A DNA stretch of 64,000 bases from Naganishia liquefaciens (lineage: Eukaryota; Basidiomycota; Tremellomycetes; Filobasidiales; Filobasidiaceae). Position numbers and translations under genes: made by a program. Shown here one piece after another: positions 59,360 through 64,000 of the stretch. Positions within the stretch are counted from its first letter, which is position 1. Every line of letters starts with the position of its first letter. The notes beneath the pieces are model-generated. The model was not told the origin of the DNA. It saw only the letters and a program-made list of their open reading frames with translations, and did not search any database. The stretch lies in assembly GCA_013423385.1 (NCBI GenBank), contig BLZA01000032.1:186001-250000 (forward strand). The letters are read 5' to 3'.

Positions 59360-61614
59360 ATGTCCGAGAAAGCCAGTACTCAACATGACGAGAAGGCGGA
59401 GACGACACATATCGACTACTCAGCAGATGAGAAGAACATCGCATTATCATCTTCGGAGGAAGACCTGGGGCACTTCATCGCGGACGCTGCAGCAGCCGCT
59501 GACCAACAGAAGAGCCAAACGACCCGCGGTGCCCTGGCGATGTGGAAGCCCGCCGTACTATGGTCGATCGTCTTCAGTACTGCGATTGTTATGGAAGGCT
59601 ACGACACTTGCTTGCTGGTAAGGCGCCCCATCATGTCCAAAGTATAGAATGCCGATACCCTTCATGTCTCTCTCCGCAGGGCCAATTCTGGGCTCAGCCT
59701 GCATTCGCCCAAAAGTACGGACATTGGGATCCGAAGTCCCAGTCCTGGAACGTCGCCACGCCATGGCAAACAGGCTTGTCCTGCGCAGTGCAAGTTGGAA
59801 ACATCTTGGGCCTGCAAATCACTGGTCCTTTGGCGGAGCGATTTGGTTATCGACTTACGATGCTCATCGCACTGGTCTGTATGACGGGATTCCTCTTCAT
59901 CCAATTCTTTGCCGTGGATGTGAAGATGCTCCTTGCAGGTTACCTCTTGCTGGGCGTGAGTGAAACCTTAGAAATCTAGTCACAATTGTGCTGATCCCGG
60001 ATACCTTTCCCTAGTTCCCATGGGTAAATCAGACATCTCATAGGGGCACAAGAATATTTCTAAGATCCTATTCTTGCAGGGAACTTTCCAAACCATGTCT
60101 GTCACGTATGCTGCCGATGTCATGCCCGTTCATCTCCGACAATACCTTACTACGTACGTCAATCTGTGCTGGGTGCTCGGTCAAATCGTGGCTTCTGGAG
60201 TCTTGCGAGGCATGGTGGGAAACACCACGCAGTGGGCGTATCGAGTATGTCCTAAAGAGTCTCCGGAATTGATTTTCCTCTGATATAATGGCATCGACAG
60301 ATTCCATTTGCCTTGCAATGGCTCTGGCCAGTTCCTATCTTTATCGGTATGCCATTAAATCTTTTGGGGTTTGCCACGTCGGCTCATCATGGACGTACGC
60401 CCGATTCTTTCTTCATCTTCTAGGCATCGTCTTCGCGCCCGAGTCTCCCTACTGGCTAGTCAAGAAGGGCAGGAACGAGGATGCCGAAAAGGCTTTGATG
60501 AGATTGTCCACGAGATCATCGGGCTTCACGGAAGAAGACGCTCGGAAACAGGTCGCCATGATGTCGCACACAAATGAAGTCGAAAAGGCGGCGACCTCCG
60601 GTGTTTCCTTTATGGATTGCCTGAGAGGTGTCAATCTGCGACGAACAGAGATCGGTACGTCGACGGTACTGGAGAATGCATGATGTCCTAGCTGACCGAC
60701 TCTTCTCCCCCCTTTTCTTTTACGCGTCAACTCTCGGTACTCTAGCCTGTCTCGTTTGGCTGTACGTTGCATCATGTCTTGTGCACCAACAAAGCTGACG
60801 AACCTAACAGCAATCAACAAACGTCGGGTTCTGCGTTGATGGGTCAGGCGACCTACTTTTTCCAGCAAGCCGGCCTCGACAATTCCTCAGCAACGACGAT
60901 GAATCTGTGCTTGTTTGCCGTTGGTGCCATCGGAACTTTCGGATCTTGGTTCATGATGAAACCGTTCGGCCGACGACCATTATTCCTTTACGGACAAATG
61001 TCATGCACCTTTATCATGCTGATCACCGGTATCGTTGGTACTACCACGGAGAAGGGAGGTGCAGGGGGATGGGCCATTGGAGGCTTATTGATTCTGTTCA
61101 CCTTCGTTTACGACTTGACTATCGGCCCAATCGCGTATTCGTTGGTTGGTGAGATGCCTTCAACGCGACTTCGAGCCAAGACGATCATCCTGGCAAGGAA
61201 CCTGTATAATCTGGGCGGCCTGATCATCGGCATTCTGAATCCCTATATGCTGAACCCTGTGAGTATTGGCTTACACCAGCAGCACAATCAGAATGGCTAC
61301 TCACGCATAGTCCCCCTCGAATTAGACGGCATGGAATTTGGGACCCAAGAGCGCTTACGTCTGGTTTGTTGGTGGCTTCTTCTCGGTAAGTAATGTTGCT
61401 GAAACGGGTTACGCGAGTTGACCTGAGGTTTATACAGGTCATTTGGATCTACTTCCGTTTGCCGGAACCCAAGGGCAGGACCTACGGGGAACTTGACGTC
61501 CTGTTCCAGCAGAGGGTTACAGCACGAAAATTCGCTTCGACCAAGGTCAACGAATTCGACTCGCATGAGCAAGACGCAGCCGCGGCTGCCGTGGGTGGTG
61601 CGATGGTTCACTAG
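59360..61614 (+). CDS. MFS alpha-glucoside/sugar:H+ symporter, tandem copy 2
   Basis: Close paralog of the transporter at 55.7 kb, collinear over the full length: MSEKASTQHDEKAETTHIDY, FWAQPAFAQKYGHWD, QVGNILGLQITGPLAERFGY, VTYAADVMPVHLRQYLTTYV, PESPYWLVKKGRNEDAEKAL, SGSALMGQATYFFQQAGL, FMMKPFGRRPLFLYGQ, YSLVGEMPSTRLRAKTIILA and PEPKGRTYGELDVLFQQRVT, ending GGAMVH like copy 1. Intron positions differ. Copy 2 has three introns absent from copy 1 (60024-60079, 60347-60423 and 60655-60745), the first creating a 9-nt exon at 60015-60023, and lacks a copy 1 intron that splits a tryptophan codon near 56609. Codon use is less biased than in copy 1. Function as for copy 1; substrate divergence is unknown. 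Confidence 0.9.
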
Positions 61615-62127
61615 ACACGCACAGATAGTATTTCAGCTTGTAACAGTGGTAATATGATGTACAATTATAGCCTAGGTTCGCGACTCCACTCGGTGAAACT
61701 CCCGAATGTGTGCGCTACTCTTGATGGCCAGGCATCTTTGAGCGCACCCTGTAGTCTGTAGAGTTTGCCGTCTGTCCAAGCGGCGCTCTGCAGGCCGCAC
61801 TCCTTAGGCTTTTCTAACTGAAGGCTTTTGTCAGTACGTTGTGGCTACAGGGCCGCGTTCGAGTCATCTTCCCCTGCCCGCTCACGAGGTCACCTTCAGG
61901 TCTATGATACTCGCCTCTCCGGCAGAGCGCGGCAAATTTGTCCTGTGTCGTTATTGGAGTTTCGGTCTCCGGCGTTATCAAAGTACTGCTTCTGTTCGTA
62001 TATCTGCGCTCGCTCTAAGCCTCTCCTTGAGGCTTAATTGTGTCACGCAAAACCCGTCGCTTCATTGACCTTCTGATGCATTTGTCCCATCTATTATAAT
62101 ATTAAACTGTACTCTAGAATTTCCAAT
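61615..62127. other. Convergent intergenic transporter copy 2 / MIR1
   Basis: About 510 bases between two stop codons; nothing recognised. Confidence 0.4.
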
Positions 62128-64000
62128 CTACATCGCCTTCTGAATATCGACTCCAGCCGGTGCGTTCAAAGCGTCCTTGATGTATTTGTAGATGACGAAC
62201 TGTCCAGTAACCAGTCCGGCGGTCATGACTGGAAGGATCCGACGATCAGTCTCCGCTCAACTTGCGCAAAGGGTGACACTTACTCATTCTCGGTCCAAGT
62301 CCGGTAAATAGTCCACGGATTCCAGCCTCTTTTCCAAGCGTAATCAACCGGGAGACCATGGGACCCTTTGGACCGTGTCCCTTGTTGATTTGGGAAAGAA
62401 GCGTATCTGCCGGCTACGTTAGAGGGCGTTGGATTCTGATCAGCTTGCGACTTTCTGAGTAATGAAGACCGCAACGTACGTGTGACAGAATTGCCGCAGC
62501 AAAACCGGCAACGATACCGCTGCCGAGAGTGATGGACAGCTTCTTGACCTCGCTCAGTTGTGCCTGTTGCTCCGCGGTCATTCCCTTGAAGGCGAGCTCG
62601 TGACAGAATTCATTGACCGTGAACTAATTTCCGGAAGCGCGATGTTATGTCCACACGTGAATCGGCCAAGTTGAAAGCCAACGCACCTGTCCGATAGCGT
62701 ACGGGATCTGCTTGCAGAGCAGAGGCAGGAAGCCGGCGTACAGACTCGCGGCACCTTCCGTGCGAGCGATTTTGGTGAGGCCAGAGATCATACCCGGCGC
62801 GAACTGCAAAAATGTCGCGGTCAGGTTGATATTCGTTGCGCGCAATCTAACAACCTGCCTTGGGATCGGAAACAAGCCGGATTCGCGTTGCCTCCATCGG
62901 TGCGAGCAGAATGTCGGCGAAGAATCTGGACAAGGCAGAGTCAGCGATGGTTGCAGTAGAATTTTGCTATAGCATTCATCGCTAAAGACACATATCCCGC
63001 TCATCAATCTAGCCTTGGTGGTGCGGTGACATCGCTTGTCTGAGTCGCACTCTCCCTGAACATTTCTTCAATGCTCTCCCGAAACTCAGTCGCACTGGAA
63101 TCCTTCGGGAACTCGATACTAGCCTACCCAAAGGCTGCTCTGTCTGCATGTTCGCCAAAGCCGCTGAGCGGGAATTTCCTTCCAGGAGGCCACCTTCTTT
63201 GGGAATTATGACGATCTTACGCTGGCCATCACCTAAAGCTGGATGACGTTTTGTGGTAACTGCTTCATGAATCCCCCCTTATTGCTTGAATGGCTAGAAC
63301 GACCTCCGGGACAATCCATGCCGCTTCATGCCCCGGATCCCTCCCTCCATTTGACTCGCACGATCTTCCCTGCTACAGCCCATCAAACGGAAGAAGAAAA
63401 CTCACTCTGCGATACTCGCGCCCGCCAAGTAGATCGCTGTCCGATATTTCACAGCCTCCTCCTGACTTCCCGCGACTTCGACCAACTGTTTCTTCCAGAA
63501 CTCGTACCCGGCAAACTTGGCACCACCTTGCAAGAGGTATCCGTAACTTGTCGGCGCGAAACCTGTCAGAAGACCACGGGGGCCTTCGGCGGCGATGATC
63601 TTGCGTCCGGCGGAGAGGAGGGAGTTTCGAGCAAGGGAGGGGTCGATTTGAATCCGTGCTGCGTGAGACAGAGTGAATGCCGGTAGAAGCTGTATGGGGA
63701 AACACAAACGTACTCTTGACGACGTCGATGGCTGGTGTGACAAAAGAGACGTTGATACCGGATTTTGTTCTCGCACGATTAACTCACGAGTCATCGCTCC
63801 ATGCGTACTATCCGTTCTTCGTCAGCGTATTCCTCCTCGGCCAAAACAAGGGGAACGCACATCGTACAGCACAAGGCACCGGCCGTAAAGAAGATACCAT
63901 CTAGTGAAATCCCATGGACTCAGACGTTCCCCTATACTCTCTCAAGCGATCCACGCGGACTCACAATCCTTCAGCGCGAAGTTGGGCGTGAGCGCCGACA
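62128..64000 (-). CDS. MIR1: Mitochondrial phosphate carrier, 5' end outside window
   Basis: Inner-membrane phosphate/proton symporter that feeds ATP synthesis (SLC25 family). From the right edge: exon 63965-64000 (LTPNFALKD), exon 63861-63900 (YGIFFTAGALCCT), microexon 63788-63807 (ITHGAMT), microexon 63714-63731 (PIDVVK), then TRIQIDPSLARNSLLSAGRK. PIDVVKTRIQ is the first carrier signature (PxDxxKxRxQ type). Later exons give GFAPTSYGYLLQGGAKFAGY, FFADILLAPMEATRIRLVSD, KFAPGMISGLTKIARTEGAA, LYAGFLPLLCKQIPYAIGQ, ITLGSGIVAGFAAAILSHPA and LFTGLGPRMVMTAGLVTGQF, ending DIQKAM at 62128. The intron after SDP-K appears to use a GC donor (AAG/GCAGGT at 62858). Only the extreme N terminus is missing. 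Confidence 0.93.

Noticed and set aside
1-64000. Transposons, retroelements, viral copies, CRISPR arrays, operons
   Set aside because: No transposase, reverse transcriptase, capsid or integrase motif, no terminal repeats and no regularly spaced repeats were seen; gene layout is ordinary fungal nuclear.

Overview
The window reads as nuclear DNA of a basidiomycete fungus, most likely a tremellomycete yeast or relative. Nearly every gene is split by many short GT-AG introns (about 50-60 nt), several exons are tiny (9-20 nt), genes lie on both strands with no operon logic, and the encoded proteins are standard fungal housekeeping proteins plus a basidiomycete-type 'capsular-associated' protein and GT18-like glycosyltransferases. 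The species assignment is inference; no marker gene for species is present.

Layout. 1-0.63 kb: MIC10 (minus, runs off the left edge). 1.2-3.1 kb: LCB1 (minus), divergent from SOF1 (plus, 3.9-5.9 kb). 6.2-10.2 kb: condensin subunit YCG1/CAP-G (minus), divergent from kinetochore NUF2 (plus, 10.5-12.6 kb). 12.6-15.0 kb: gene-poor, one weak gene candidate. 15.0-19.7 kb: a 1532-residue serine-rich membrane protein (minus). 21.3-27.1 kb: two tandem GT18-like glycosyltransferase genes (plus). 27.5-29.5 kb: V-ATPase subunit H (VMA13, plus), tail-to-tail with a capsular-associated-like protein (minus, 29.8-31.9 kb). 34.2-36.5 kb: ETF-ubiquinone oxidoreductase (plus). 37.4-40.4 kb: a TB2/DP1/HVA22 (REEP) protein with a very long C-terminal extension (minus), divergent from a SWIM-RING protein (plus, to 43.2 kb). 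43.7-47.6 kb: two unrecognised genes. 48.0-49.5 kb: YIF1 (minus), divergent from NOP13 (plus, 49.7-51.6 kb). 52.0-52.5 kb: PAM18/TIM14 (minus). 52.5-55.7 kb: gene-poor. 55.7-57.8 and 59.4-61.6 kb: two tandem alpha-glucoside-type MFS sugar transporters (plus). 62.1-64.0 kb: mitochondrial phosphate carrier MIR1 (minus, runs off the right edge).

There is no gene cluster in the metabolic sense. Functional themes are mitochondria (MIC10, ETF-QO, PAM18, MIR1), ribosome biogenesis (SOF1, NOP13), chromosome segregation (YCG1, NUF2), and secretory or surface functions (LCB1, YIF1, REEP-like, GT18 pair, capsular-associated protein, VMA13). No transposon, viral element, CRISPR, tRNA or rRNA was recognised. 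The main points of interest are unusual gene architecture (9-20 nt microexons, a likely GC-AG intron, intron turnover between paralogs, splice choices that change the C terminus), two recent tandem duplications, and several proteins without recognisable function. Exon boundaries were read by eye from splice consensus, frame and family homology; no transcript data were available.
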